Of a stretch of 64,000 nucleotides of DNA, positions 9,267 through 18,807 are shown in pieces (the stretch's first letter is position 1; each line of letters opens with the position of its first letter). A model generated the notes under the pieces. The model saw only the letters and a program-made list of their open reading frames with translations, did no database searches and was not told where the DNA came from. The DNA comes from Chryseotalea sanaruensis. Its GTDB lineage: Bacteria; Bacteroidota; Bacteroidia; Cytophagales; Cyclobacteriaceae. The position numbers and the translations under genes were made by a program. The stretch covers positions 248,001 to 312,000 of the forward strand of contig NZ_BHXQ01000003.1 of NCBI RefSeq assembly GCF_003990915.1. Direction: 5' to 3'.

Positions 9267-10158
9267 TATTGGAGGCACTAATGTTGCCCTTGGGCTTGTA
9301 AATAAGCAAGGCGAGATCATCTGGAAAGACAGTTTCTCAACGAAACAATTTGATGATTTCACCTTGCTTGTATCACATGCTGCTAAAGTAATAAAAACTG
9401 CTGTTCAGCAAATCAGTTCCGCTTACTTAATCGGTTGTGGTATTGGTGCACCTAACGGTAATTATTATTCCGGCTCAATTGAATATGCTCCCAATTTAGT
9501 CTGGAAAGGCATTGTGCCTGTTGCCGCACTTTTTAAACAAGCACTTCAGGTAAATAGTATTGTAACGAATGATGCTAATGCGGCCGCGCTTGGTGAAAAA
9601 TTATATGGTGCAGCTAAACCTTTCAATGATTTTATTTTAATCACACTTGGCACAGGCCTTGGCAGTGGTTTAGTAGTACATGGTCAATTGGTATATGGTC
9701 ATGACGGATTTGCAGGAGAATTAGGACACGTAATTGTAGAGAACGAAGGAAGGGCTTGCGGCTGTGGGCGTAAAGGTTGTTTGGAAACGTATTGTTCTGC
9801 TACCGGTATTGTTAAAACATATCAGGAGTTAAGTGGTGAAGAATCTTCATTAACTGCTCGTAAGGTTTATCAGCTAGCTAGCCTAGGAAATGAACTTGCA
9901 TTACAGGCTTTTGAATTAACAGGAAAGCGCTTAGGGCTTGCGTTAGCCAATGCAGTAGCCTACACCAGCCCGGAAGCTATTATTCTTTTTGGTGGGTTAG
10001 TAAGAGCTGGGGATTTGTTAATGAAGCCAACAGAGAAATATTTTGAAGCGAATTTACATAACCTTTATCGTGGAAAAGTAAAATTACTTACTTCAACACT
10101 CAATGAAAGCGATGCGGCTATATTAGGCGCTGCTTCACTTGTCTGGCAAAATGAATGA
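9235..10158 (+). CDS. ROK-family sugar kinase (glucokinase/GlcNAc kinase type)
   Basis: 307 residues, cytoplasmic. The ATP-binding motif is GIDIGGTNVALGLV near residue 10, the phosphate 2 loop is ITLGTGLGSGLVV, and the ROK zinc motif is complete (ELGHVIV followed by CGCGRKGCLE near residues 175-185). It would phosphorylate the hexose or N-acetylhexosamine imported by the permease whose 3' end it overlaps by 32 bases, implying translational coupling. Glucokinases, NagK and ManK share this architecture, so the substrate is inferred from the neighbouring hexosaminidase and mannosidases. Confidence 0.88.
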   Translation: MQQQALVAGIDIGGTNVALGLVNKQGEIIWKDSFSTKQFDDFTLLVSHAAKVIKTAVQQISSAYLIGCGIGAPNGNYYSGSIEYAPNLVWKGIVPVAALFKQALQVNSIVTNDANAAALGEKLYGAAKPFNDFILITLGTGLGSGLVVHGQLVYGHDGFAGELGHVIVENEGRACGCGRKGCLETYCSATGIVKTYQELSGEESSLTARKVYQLASLGNELALQAFELTGKRLGLALANAVAYTSPEAIILFGGLVRAGDLLMKPTEKYFEANLHNLYRGKVKLLTSTLNESDAAILGAASLVWQNE

Positions 10159-10201
10159 TAGTGGTTGGTTTTTTGTCCCTTACCCTTAAAATTATTTTCG
10201 T

Positions 10202-11803
10202 ATGAAAAAGATTGCATTGTTAGCCTCGTTACTTTGTTTAGTAATAGCGGCTTTAGCTCAGCAAAACATTAACATCATTCCTCAACCTGCTTCAGTTGTT
10301 GTACAAGAAGGTAACCTTATTTTTAACCAGGATTTCACAATAGTCGATCAGGATAATTTATTCAGTAATGAAATATCAATTTTTAATACACAAATAAACA
10401 AGGCTTTTGGTTTTACTTTAAAGACAGGTAAAAAACGTAAAAAGTCTGTACAGCTTTTGTTTGATGACAAGCTACCCCATGCCGAAGCTTACACACTCGA
10501 TATCTCGAAAAAGGGAATTGTTATCAGCGGTAAACCTGCAGGTATATTTTACGGCTTACAATCGCTTTATCAGTTAATGGTAAATAGTAAGGAATCAGCA
10601 TCCAATACAATAACACTAACATACCTGCAAATTAAAGATCAACCCTCTTTCCAATGGAGAGGTATGCACTTAGATGTAAGTCGGCATTTCTTCAGCAAAG
10701 AAGAAGTGATGAAGTATCTTGATTATCTGACATTGCATAAACTCAACACTTTCCATTGGCATTTAACGGATGATCAGGGTTGGAGAATTGAAATTAAAAA
10801 ATATCCGCTGCTTACCACCATTGGATCAAAACGTAGCGGAACAATTATTGGGCCCTATTCAACAACAGCTCCAAGTGACAATATTCCGTATGGAGGTTTT
10901 TATACACAAGCAGATATTCGTGAAGTGATCGCCTATGCAAAAGCACGCCACATAACTATAGTACCCGAAATAGAAATGCCAGGTCATGCATTGGCTGCTT
11001 TGTCAGCTTATCCTGAAATGGCATGTACAGATGGCACTTTCCAATCTGCTATAACATGGGGTGTTTTTGATGATGTGTTTTGTGCAGGCAAGGATGAGAC
11101 CTTTACTTTTCTCGAAAATGTTTTGGCTGAAGTAATTGACTTATTCCCGGGCAAGTACATTCACGTTGGCGGTGATGAATGTCCTAAAACAAGATGGAAG
11201 GAATGTAAGCAGTGTCAGCAAAGAATCAATGCGCTAAATTTAAAAGACGAACATGATTTGCAAAGCTATTTCATTACGCGTATAGAGAAGTTTGTGAATA
11301 GTAAAGGGAGACAAATTATTGGATGGGATGAAATACTCGAAGGAGGTCTTGCTCCCAATGCATCTGTAATGAGTTGGCGTGGTACAGAAGGTGGCATTGC
11401 TGCTGCCAGACTTAAACACCCTGTGGTGATGTCACCCGGTCAACCTTGCTACTTTGATCATTATCAGGTAAAGGAAAAAGATAAAGAACCACTCGCCTTT
11501 GGCGGTTACAATTCGTTGGAGGCTGTGTATACTTACAACCCTATGCCTGCAGAACTAAACCAAGAGGAGCAACAATATATACTAGGCGCTCAAGCTAATT
11601 TATGGACAGAATACATACCAGACTTTAAACAGGTAGAGTATATGGCTTTGCCACGTATGTGCGCTCTTTCAGAAACACTCTGGACAAACTCCGGCCAAAA
11701 AGATTATAATGCTTTTATGTTTCGCCTGCAAAAACATGCGAAAGTGCTGGATGTAGAAAAAGCTAATTATGCCAAACACTTTTTAAGCTACAGCAAGCCC
11801 TAA
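10202..11803 (+). CDS. Exported GH20 beta-N-acetylhexosaminidase
   Basis: 533 residues. An N-terminal signal peptide (MKKIALLASLLCLVIAALAQ) directs export. A GH20b-type N-terminal domain (residues about 25-145) precedes the TIM-barrel. The catalytic Asp-Glu pair is in HVGGDECPKTRW near residues 324-325, where substrate-assisted catalysis is expected. WHLTDDQGWRIE and VPEIEMPGH are further conserved GH20 motifs. It removes terminal beta-linked GlcNAc or GalNAc in the periplasm or at the cell surface. It is the third gene of the glycan operon, 43 bases after the kinase and 4 before the mannosidase. Confidence 0.95.
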   Translation: MKKIALLASLLCLVIAALAQQNINIIPQPASVVVQEGNLIFNQDFTIVDQDNLFSNEISIFNTQINKAFGFTLKTGKKRKKSVQLLFDDKLPHAEAYTLDISKKGIVISGKPAGIFYGLQSLYQLMVNSKESASNTITLTYLQIKDQPSFQWRGMHLDVSRHFFSKEEVMKYLDYLTLHKLNTFHWHLTDDQGWRIEIKKYPLLTTIGSKRSGTIIGPYSTTAPSDNIPYGGFYTQADIREVIAYAKARHITIVPEIEMPGHALAALSAYPEMACTDGTFQSAITWGVFDDVFCAGKDETFTFLENVLAEVIDLFPGKYIHVGGDECPKTRWKECKQCQQRINALNLKDEHDLQSYFITRIEKFVNSKGRQIIGWDEILEGGLAPNASVMSWRGTEGGIAAARLKHPVVMSPGQPCYFDHYQVKEKDKEPLAFGGYNSLEAVYTYNPMPAELNQEEQQYILGAQANLWTEYIPDFKQVEYMALPRMCALSETLWTNSGQKDYNAFMFRLQKHAKVLDVEKANYAKHFLSYSKP

Positions 11804-11807
11804 TGAG

Positions 11808-14321
11808 ATGAGACACATACTTATTCTGCTTTGTTATCTGCCGACAATTAGTGCCTTCTGCCAAGTAGAAAAAGTAAGTATTGATCAACAATGGAAATTC
11901 AGACAAACAGGCAAACAGGAATGGCTGCCTGCTACCGTGCCGGGAACTGTTCACACTGATTTATTAGCCAATAAAAAAATTGAAGATCCTTTCTTTGGAA
12001 CAAATGAAATGGCACTCCAATGGATTGATACCCTCAGCTGGGAATACCAGACAGCGTTTATTTACACATTTAATAAGAAACATAAAAAAGTGTACCTAAA
12101 CTTCGAAGGGCTTGATACCTATGCCACTATCTACCTCAACGACTCCCCTATTGGTAACACAGACAACATGTTTCGTACCTGGAAATTTGATGTCACTAAA
12201 AATATTAAAGCGGGCAAAAATACAATCCGTATAATTTTTCAACCTGCATCCAGCATTGGGAAAGCTGAAGTTAAAAAACTAAACTACACATTGCCGGGTG
12301 ATGAAAAAGTATTTACACGTAAAGCGGCTTATCATTATGGTTGGGATTGGGGACCGCGCTTTGTAACCTGCGGTATCTGGAAACCTGTAAGCCTTGAAAT
12401 CGAAAGTGACCACCCTATTATCGATCATCATCAATTTCTGATTCAGGAACTTACTGAAAAAGAAGCAAAAGCGTTTTTGAAATCTGCGGTTCGAATAAGT
12501 GAACCTTCAACAATAAAAATTTCTGTTTTTGATAAGGTTAACAATACGTTGTTGGGCATCAGTACGCACGCAGTAAGTAAGGACAGTATCGTTCAAACCA
12601 ATATTATCATAAGTAATCCTAAACTATGGTGGTGTAATGGTTATGGAGAACCGAATTTATATACACTTAAAATTGTAATAGAAAATCTGCCCACCAAAAC
12701 CAGGCAGGATCAGGAAATGCGCGTAGGCTTACGCACCATAACACTGGTACAAGAGCGGGATAGTCTGGGTAAAAGCTTTTATTTTAAATTGAACGGAAAA
12801 CCAATTTTTAGTAAAGGTGCCAATTATATTCCCCCGGATAATTTTCTGCCGCGCATTAAGAAAGGAAAGTATAAAGAAATTGTTGAGCGTGCCAAAGCAG
12901 CTAATATGAACATGTTGCGCGTTTGGGGCGGTGGTGTTTATGCTGATGATGCATTTTATGAAGCTTGCGATGAAGCAGGCATATTAGTATGGCAGGATTT
13001 TATGTTTGCTTGTGCTATGTATCCTGGTGACGATCATTTCATAGACAACGTAAGGCAGGAAGCCACTGAACAAGTTATCAGGTTACGCAACCATGCAAGT
13101 CTCGCTTTATGGTGTGGAAACAATGAGATAAGTGAAGGTTGGTACAATTGGGGATGGCAAAAACAATTGGGATATAGTAAAAACGACTCTTCAAAAATCT
13201 GGAACGATTATTTGAAGCTCTTTGAAAAAGTATTACCTGAAGTAGTCAATCAATATGATCAACCTGCAGTCTACTGGCCATCTTCTCCGAAGTATGGCTG
13301 GGGTCGTAAGCAAAGTCTGTTAGAGGGCGACATACATTACTGGGGTGTATGGTGGGGTATGCAACCTTTCTCCGTTTATGACGAAAAAATCGGGCGCTTC
13401 ATGAGCGAGTATGGATTTCAGGGAATGCCTTCACAAGAAGTTTATACTAACATCACCAACGAAAAAAATATTAACCTTCAGTCGCCTGTTGTAAAACATC
13501 ATCAAAAGCATCCGACTGGTTTTGAGACTATTGATCACTATTTGAGAGAATCTTACAAAGCACCTGAAGAATTTACTGACTATGGTTATGTCTCGCAATT
13601 AGTACAAGCGGATGGGATGAAAATCGCTATTGAAGCCCACAGAAGAAATCAGCCCTACTGCATGGGGAGCTTGTACTGGCAATTGAATGATTGCTGGCCT
13701 GTTACTTCCTGGAGCAGTATAGATCATCTGAATATTCCTAAAGCAAGCCATTATGCAATAACGCGCGCCTTCTCATCCAACATTACATCAATTCTTAAAG
13801 AAGAACATTATTATAAGGTTTACCTCATCACTGATCACTCAGAAGCGCTTTCATTAACCATATCATTGCTAAAATTAAATGGTGAAAAAATATGGGAAGA
13901 AACCAGCAAAATTAAATCTGAACCACTCTTTGCGAAGGTCGTGTATCAAAAAGATAGTGTAAGTTTATTACAAAACTACAATCTATCCGATTTGGTACTG
14001 ATAGCTAATGTATCGGATGCTAAAGGTAATATTGTTGACACAAATCATTTTTACTTTGTTGAACCGAAAGATTTAGAATTAAAGAAACCTCAACTCACTT
14101 GGTCACTTAACCTGAAGAAAAAAACCATCATTATCAAAAATGGTGATGCACTCGCTAAGAATGTACAAATTATGGCTAATCCATTGGTGGAATTCAGCAA
14201 AAACTATTTCGATTTAGGTGCTGGTAAGTCAATTCGTGTTAATTTTACTACATCGTCTCCCGTGCAAGAAATAAAAAAGCATCTTCAACTAAAGAGCCTT
14301 TACGATACTTATGAACACTAA
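11808..14321 (+). CDS. Exported GH2 beta-mannosidase
   Basis: 837 residues with an N-terminal signal peptide (ILILLCYLPTISAFCQ). Domains run as expected for GH2: a sugar-binding jelly roll (residues about 25-190, with WLPATVPGTVHTDLL typical of beta-mannosidases), an immunoglobulin-like domain, then the TIM barrel. The acid/base Glu is in LWCGNNEI near residue 440 and the nucleophile Glu in MSEYGFQGMPS near residue 533. It cleaves terminal beta-1,4-mannose, such as the Man-beta-GlcNAc linkage in the N-glycan core. It overlaps the next gene by 11 bases, so the two are translated from one message. Confidence 0.94.
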   Translation: MRHILILLCYLPTISAFCQVEKVSIDQQWKFRQTGKQEWLPATVPGTVHTDLLANKKIEDPFFGTNEMALQWIDTLSWEYQTAFIYTFNKKHKKVYLNFEGLDTYATIYLNDSPIGNTDNMFRTWKFDVTKNIKAGKNTIRIIFQPASSIGKAEVKKLNYTLPGDEKVFTRKAAYHYGWDWGPRFVTCGIWKPVSLEIESDHPIIDHHQFLIQELTEKEAKAFLKSAVRISEPSTIKISVFDKVNNTLLGISTHAVSKDSIVQTNIIISNPKLWWCNGYGEPNLYTLKIVIENLPTKTRQDQEMRVGLRTITLVQERDSLGKSFYFKLNGKPIFSKGANYIPPDNFLPRIKKGKYKEIVERAKAANMNMLRVWGGGVYADDAFYEACDEAGILVWQDFMFACAMYPGDDHFIDNVRQEATEQVIRLRNHASLALWCGNNEISEGWYNWGWQKQLGYSKNDSSKIWNDYLKLFEKVLPEVVNQYDQPAVYWPSSPKYGWGRKQSLLEGDIHYWGVWWGMQPFSVYDEKIGRFMSEYGFQGMPSQEVYTNITNEKNINLQSPVVKHHQKHPTGFETIDHYLRESYKAPEEFTDYGYVSQLVQADGMKIAIEAHRRNQPYCMGSLYWQLNDCWPVTSWSSIDHLNIPKASHYAITRAFSSNITSILKEEHYYKVYLITDHSEALSLTISLLKLNGEKIWEETSKIKSEPLFAKVVYQKDSVSLLQNYNLSDLVLIANVSDAKGNIVDTNHFYFVEPKDLELKKPQLTWSLNLKKKTIIIKNGDALAKNVQIMANPLVEFSKNYFDLGAGKSIRVNFTTSSPVQEIKKHLQLKSLYDTYEH

Positions 14322-17256
14322 GCATTATCACATATCATCCGTCATCATTTTGTTCACACTTTCATTGCTCAGCTATTCTGTTTCCGCACAAAGAAATCTT
14401 GCGCAATATGTAAATCCTTACATTGGCACTGGTGGTCATGGACATACTTTTCCTGGTGCCACTACACCATTCGGCATGGTGCAACTTTCACCCGACACAA
14501 GAATTGATGGCAGCTGGGATGGCTGCTCGGGATACCATTATTCCGATAGCATCATCTACGGTTTCTCGCACACACATTTAAGCGGAACGGGTGTAAGCGA
14601 TTACGGTGATGTTATGCTAATGCCCACAATAGGCAAGGCCAAATATTTTCCTGAAAACTATGCACAAGGTTTCAGTCACAAAAATGAAAAAGCAGAGGCA
14701 GGTTATTACAGTGTTCTGCTAGACAATAAAGTAAAAGTAGAACTAACCAGTACCACCCGCGTTGGTATGCATCAGTATTCTTTTCCCAAAACGGATAGTG
14801 CAAATCTTGTATTTGACCTTATGCACCGTGATCTGTGTATGGAAACCTTGTTAGTGGTACAGAGTAACTCCCGCATTGTTGGTTATAGAAAAAGCAAAGC
14901 CTGGGCTACTGACCAATACATTGCCTTTGTCATGGAGTTCTCTAAACCCTTTGAAGACTTTACAGTTACTAATAAAAAAGGAATATCAACTACAGAAAAA
15001 AGTATTTCAGATCCCAATGCCAAAATTAACTTCCGTTTCATTAGTGATGGCAAACCCATTTTAGTTAAAGTTGCCCTCTCTCCTGTTGGACCTGATGGAG
15101 CGCAAAAAAACCTGGAAGCAGAACTACCACACTGGAGTTTCAAAACTGTTCGACAAAACGCACAGATCAGTTGGAACATGGAGTTGAATAAAATTCTGGT
15201 GGAAAGTGAAAATAAAAATGATCTGATTAAATTTTATTCAGCGTTATACCATGTCATGATACACCCTAACGTTGCCAGTGATGTGGATGGCCGCTATCGT
15301 GGCATGGATAAAAAGATTTACAAAGCTGAGGGCTATACGCATTACTCCGTATTTTCTCTTTGGGATACATTCCGTGCTTTACACCCACTCCTTAGTATAA
15401 TTGATCGTGAACGCACTCGAAGCTTTGTACACACATTTCTGAACATGTACGAACAAGGTGGTCGCTTGCCTGTATGGGAATTGGCCAGCAATGAAACGGA
15501 TTGCATGATTGGCTACCACAGTGTAAGCGTTATTAATGATGCAATGAGTAAGGGCATAACTGACTTCGATAAGAAATTAGCATTAGAGGCTATGGTAAAA
15601 AGTGCAACATGGTCTCATTTAGGTTTACCTGCCTATATGGCCAATGGTGTAATCAGTATTGACGATGAACACGAATCTGTTTCTAAAACCTTAGAGTATG
15701 CGTATGACGATTGGTGTATTGCGCAGTTCGCAAAACAAATCGGCAATGAAGAAGTACATAAACAATTTCTGCAACGTTCGCTCAATTATAAAAACACACT
15801 TGATCCGGAAACAGGACTGATGCGTCCACGTAAAAATGGTGGTTGGCTCTCTCCTTTTGAACCACGAGAAGTCAACAATCATTTTACCGAAGCTAATTCA
15901 TGGCAATATTCATTCTTTGTACCACATGATATCAACGGGCACATTGCTATGTTGGGAGGCATTGAGCGTTTCGAAGCACAACTCGATAAATTATTTACAG
16001 AAAGCAGCGAGACTACTGGCCGAGATCAGGCAGACATAACAGGCTTGATTGGTCAATATGCACATGGCAATGAACCCAGCCATCACATGGCCTATTTATA
16101 CAACTATATAGGTAAACCAGAAAAAACACAGGTACGCATCAAACAGATTTTGACCGAACTCTATCACAACGCACCGGACGGATTATCCGGTAATGAAGAT
16201 TGCGGCCAAATGAGTGCCTGGTTTGTACTGAGTAGCCTTGGTATTTACCAGGTAACACCAGGTAAACCTGATTTTACTTTTGGTTATCCTCTCTTTAATA
16301 AAAGTACTATTAAGTTTGAAGATGGTGCCACACTCGTTATTGACAGACAAAGAACAAACGAACAAGATCAATACATTCAGCAAGTAAGTCTCAACAATCA
16401 GGCTTACACTAAAAGCTACATAAGCTACAAGCAATTGCTGAATGGTGGTAATCTAAGTTTTAAAATGAGTAGTCAACCCTCTTCACTATTTGGAAAAAAT
16501 AAACAAGACATACCCGCTACTGAGGTGGATATAAAAGATTGGGTAAGTCTGCCGGTTATTGAAGCAACTTCTAAAAGCTTCAAAGAAAACACACTTGTTA
16601 AGATCAGTGCTTCACCTGATTCCAAAATTTATTACACTGTAGATGGAACACAACCCAGTCTGCAATCATCGCGCTATCAAAAATCGATTGAAATTACCAA
16701 TACCACGTCTCTAAGAGCCATAGCAGTTAATGAGTCTAAGGTAGTGAGCGGTGTTGTAAAGGCTGATTTCTATAAAATGCCATCCAATAGAAAAGTCGAG
16801 ATAAAGTCAACCTATAGTGCACAATACGCTGCTGGTGGAGATGAAGGCATTATTGATGGTATACGTGGTGACGTAAACTGGCGCAAAGGTGAGTGGCAAG
16901 GTTATCAGAAGCAAGACTTTGAAGCCATTGTTGACTTGGGAAAATCACAAAAACTTAAAGAAGTAGGAGCAGGATTTTTACAAGACACCCGTGCATGGAT
17001 TTTAATGCCAACTTCGGTTGAATTCTTCATTTCAACTGATGGTAAAACTTTTAAAAAAATAGCTGAGGTAAAAAACATGGTTGCCGCTGACGATTATAAA
17101 GAGCAGACAAAAGACTTTAGCGCACTGGTATCAAAAGTAAAAGGCCGTTACTTAAAAGTAATTGCACATAACTATGGCAAGCTGCCAGCTTGGCATCAGG
17201 GTTATCCATTTTCAGGTGATGCTTATATTTTCACGGATGAGGTTTGGGTAAAGTAA
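14311..17256 (+). CDS. Exported GH92 alpha-mannosidase with C-terminal carbohydrate-binding domains
   Basis: 981 residues, signal peptide at the N-terminus (ending VSAQ). GH92 hallmarks follow in order: YVNPYIGTGGHGHTFPGAT, PFGMVQLSPDTR, GFSHTHLSGTG, WDTFRALHPL, GNEPSHHMAYLYN and GNEDCGQMSAWFVLSSLGIY. GH92 enzymes are calcium-dependent inverting alpha-mannosidases. After about residue 740 there is a chitobiase-like C-terminal domain (SKIYYTVDGTQPSLQSSRYQ), then an F5/8-type-C-like beta sandwich ending at EVWVK. It ends the operon; with GH20 and GH2 it covers alpha-Man, beta-Man and GlcNAc linkages of N-glycans. Confidence 0.95.
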   Translation: MNTKHYHISSVIILFTLSLLSYSVSAQRNLAQYVNPYIGTGGHGHTFPGATTPFGMVQLSPDTRIDGSWDGCSGYHYSDSIIYGFSHTHLSGTGVSDYGDVMLMPTIGKAKYFPENYAQGFSHKNEKAEAGYYSVLLDNKVKVELTSTTRVGMHQYSFPKTDSANLVFDLMHRDLCMETLLVVQSNSRIVGYRKSKAWATDQYIAFVMEFSKPFEDFTVTNKKGISTTEKSISDPNAKINFRFISDGKPILVKVALSPVGPDGAQKNLEAELPHWSFKTVRQNAQISWNMELNKILVESENKNDLIKFYSALYHVMIHPNVASDVDGRYRGMDKKIYKAEGYTHYSVFSLWDTFRALHPLLSIIDRERTRSFVHTFLNMYEQGGRLPVWELASNETDCMIGYHSVSVINDAMSKGITDFDKKLALEAMVKSATWSHLGLPAYMANGVISIDDEHESVSKTLEYAYDDWCIAQFAKQIGNEEVHKQFLQRSLNYKNTLDPETGLMRPRKNGGWLSPFEPREVNNHFTEANSWQYSFFVPHDINGHIAMLGGIERFEAQLDKLFTESSETTGRDQADITGLIGQYAHGNEPSHHMAYLYNYIGKPEKTQVRIKQILTELYHNAPDGLSGNEDCGQMSAWFVLSSLGIYQVTPGKPDFTFGYPLFNKSTIKFEDGATLVIDRQRTNEQDQYIQQVSLNNQAYTKSYISYKQLLNGGNLSFKMSSQPSSLFGKNKQDIPATEVDIKDWVSLPVIEATSKSFKENTLVKISASPDSKIYYTVDGTQPSLQSSRYQKSIEITNTTSLRAIAVNESKVVSGVVKADFYKMPSNRKVEIKSTYSAQYAAGGDEGIIDGIRGDVNWRKGEWQGYQKQDFEAIVDLGKSQKLKEVGAGFLQDTRAWILMPTSVEFFISTDGKTFKKIAEVKNMVAADDYKEQTKDFSALVSKVKGRYLKVIAHNYGKLPAWHQGYPFSGDAYIFTDEVWVK

Positions 17257-17327
17257 TTGACTCGTTGTTGAGTTTAAATTAAAGGAGATTAGTTAAAACA
17301 TTTTGTTCATCTTTAACAGGGATCAAC

Positions 17328-17359
17328 GTAATCGTATCTTCCGCTGCGTGATACGATAC
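17328..17359. repeat. Imperfect hairpin between convergent genes
   Basis: GTAATCGTATC (17328-17338) pairs with GATACGATAC (17350-17359) with one bulged base and an 11-base loop. It lies between the convergent GH92 and pentapeptide genes and may help end transcription, but no strong T-tract follows on either strand. Confidence 0.4.
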
Positions 17360-17450
17360 TTGAAGGTTTTGCATTTCATCACTCGCCCTCACACTTCGCG
17401 CATCTTCTCGGCAAGGACGATGCCGTTTTTGAAAAGCTTAGGCTAGACTT

Positions 17451-18026
17451 TTAAAGGTTATTCTCAATTATGATATCATATTGGTTTAACAGACCTGATA
17501 AACCTGAAAGAGAAAACTTAGCTTTCTTGATACGATTTATTGCAGGATCAATTGAATAATGATAAGCCGAAGTAAAGTCAACTTTTTCCAAAATAGTATT
17601 TTCAAATAATGTCCTGGTAAGATCACAATTATCAAACACAGCAGCTGTTAAATCACTCTCGGTGAAATCACACTCTTGAATCTTAGTGTCTTTAAAAACT
17701 GTCTTTTTAATTTTAAGCTTATAAAAAGAAGTGTGATTAAGCTGGCAATTTTCGAAATTAAAAGAAAGACCAAACTCATTACAGTTTTCGAAATGCAAAC
17801 CTAATATTTTACATTCCTTAAATGTCACATCCTGAATAGCAGTTTTATTCAATTTAACCAAGCTTAAATTACAAGCCGTAAAAACACATTCAGTAAACCT
17901 GCAATTTGAAAGATCTGTATTCGATAAATCGCACTGAATGAAGTGACATTTTTCATATTCGCCTTTCAAAAACTGTTCAGTTTGGAAATTAATCTTTTCA
18001 AAAGTCTGGTCTTCGATATACTTCAT
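17451..18026 (-). CDS. Pentapeptide-repeat protein
   Basis: About 191 residues made largely of pentapeptide repeats of the A(D/N)LxX type, for example CDLSNTDLSNCRF, CNLSLVKL and CDFTESDLTAAVFDNCDLTR. These should fold as a right-handed quadrilateral beta helix like QnrB or MfpA. I chose the ATG at 18026 (MKYIEDQTFEKINF). A longer in-frame start at 18122 would add 32 unrelated residues and overlap the upstream MepB-like gene. Some family members protect DNA gyrase from quinolones, but most have unknown roles and nothing here decides. It lies 43 bases downstream of the MepB-like gene. Confidence 0.85.
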   Translation of the reverse strand: MKYIEDQTFEKINFQTEQFLKGEYEKCHFIQCDLSNTDLSNCRFTECVFTACNLSLVKLNKTAIQDVTFKECKILGLHFENCNEFGLSFNFENCQLNHTSFYKLKIKKTVFKDTKIQECDFTESDLTAAVFDNCDLTRTLFENTILEKVDFTSAYHYSIDPAINRIKKAKFSLSGLSGLLNQYDIIIENNL

Positions 18027-18069
18027 CGTAGTCTTTGTTGAAACCTTCTTTAATACATTATTTTGGATT

Positions 18070-18597
18070 CTATCCGAATAATGTCTCCATCCTATTTTGA
18101 TCGAACTCATTATTGGGTTCAATATTTACAAAATGTTTCGTTTGCCAGGTTTGCGTATCATTAGCTTGTTTACTGGTTACAACAGACCAGGGTGGATAAA
18201 CGCGTATACCACGCTTGCCTGACTTGCCGCTATTTGCCAATATATCTTTGGTAAGTAGTATAGCTTTTGGAAAAATGAATTGACCAAAGTTTTTACCATC
18301 TCGTGAACTGATTATAACAAAATCTATTGCATCGGATTCATCAAAGGGTTGCGTGATTCCTTTGCTATTCCTCTTCCAAATTGCTACAAATTGCCCTGTT
18401 TTTGTTGGTGTGGTCTTGGCCGATCTGAATATAATATGTTTGTCTTTAATCATGAAGCGACAAGCATCATATTCCTTACTTTCGTTTTCTCTTCTAATTT
18501 CAGTTATGCTTAAGCCATATTTATTATAGCATAGATCAATAGCAGTCGCCAATTCATAGGGAATAGTATCACCAACATCAGCGTTCTTCATGTTCAT
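18070..18597 (-). CDS. MepB-family protein
   Basis: About 175 residues. It resembles MepB, the third gene of the staphylococcal mepRAB multidrug-resistance operon, whose function is not well established. Typical segments are ESKEYDACRFMI, FRSAKTTPTKTGQFVAIWKR, DFVIISSRDGKNFGQFIFPK and GKRGIRVYPPWS. Start is uncertain: ATGs at 18597 and 18591 are likelier than the GTG at 18606. It is transcribed with the downstream pentapeptide gene. No MepA-type efflux pump is adjacent, so resistance should not be assumed. Confidence 0.8.
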   Translation of the reverse strand: MNMKNADVGDTIPYELATAIDLCYNKYGLSITEIRRENESKEYDACRFMIKDKHIIFRSAKTTPTKTGQFVAIWKRNSKGITQPFDESDAIDFVIISSRDGKNFGQFIFPKAILLTKDILANSGKSGKRGIRVYPPWSVVTSKQANDTQTWQTKHFVNIEPNNEFDQNRMETLFG

Positions 18598-18807
18598 TAG
18601 TGCCACGAATCAATTTGTGCTTTCAATAATACGAAAAATCAAATCTTCTAACACGACACATTTTGTGTTATTGAGTCAATTAACTTTAAATTTTACCCGC
18701 CTTTCTAGATTATATTCACAACTAAAGCTGAATCAAGTACTTTACCATTTTTATCCAAAATTTTATACTTTATAAGGGCACAAACTGCTGTTTGTAACAG
18801 TAATTCC

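Noticed and set aside
10171..10200. Promoter-like TTTTG and TATTTTCG upstream of the GH20 gene
   Set aside because: Spacing is right, but transcription would start after the GH20 ATG at 10202, so it cannot serve that start.
17451..18597. Multidrug or quinolone resistance locus (MepB plus pentapeptide protein)
   Set aside because: No MepA efflux pump or MepR regulator is present and pentapeptide proteins are mostly unrelated to quinolone resistance; the pairing alone does not support resistance.
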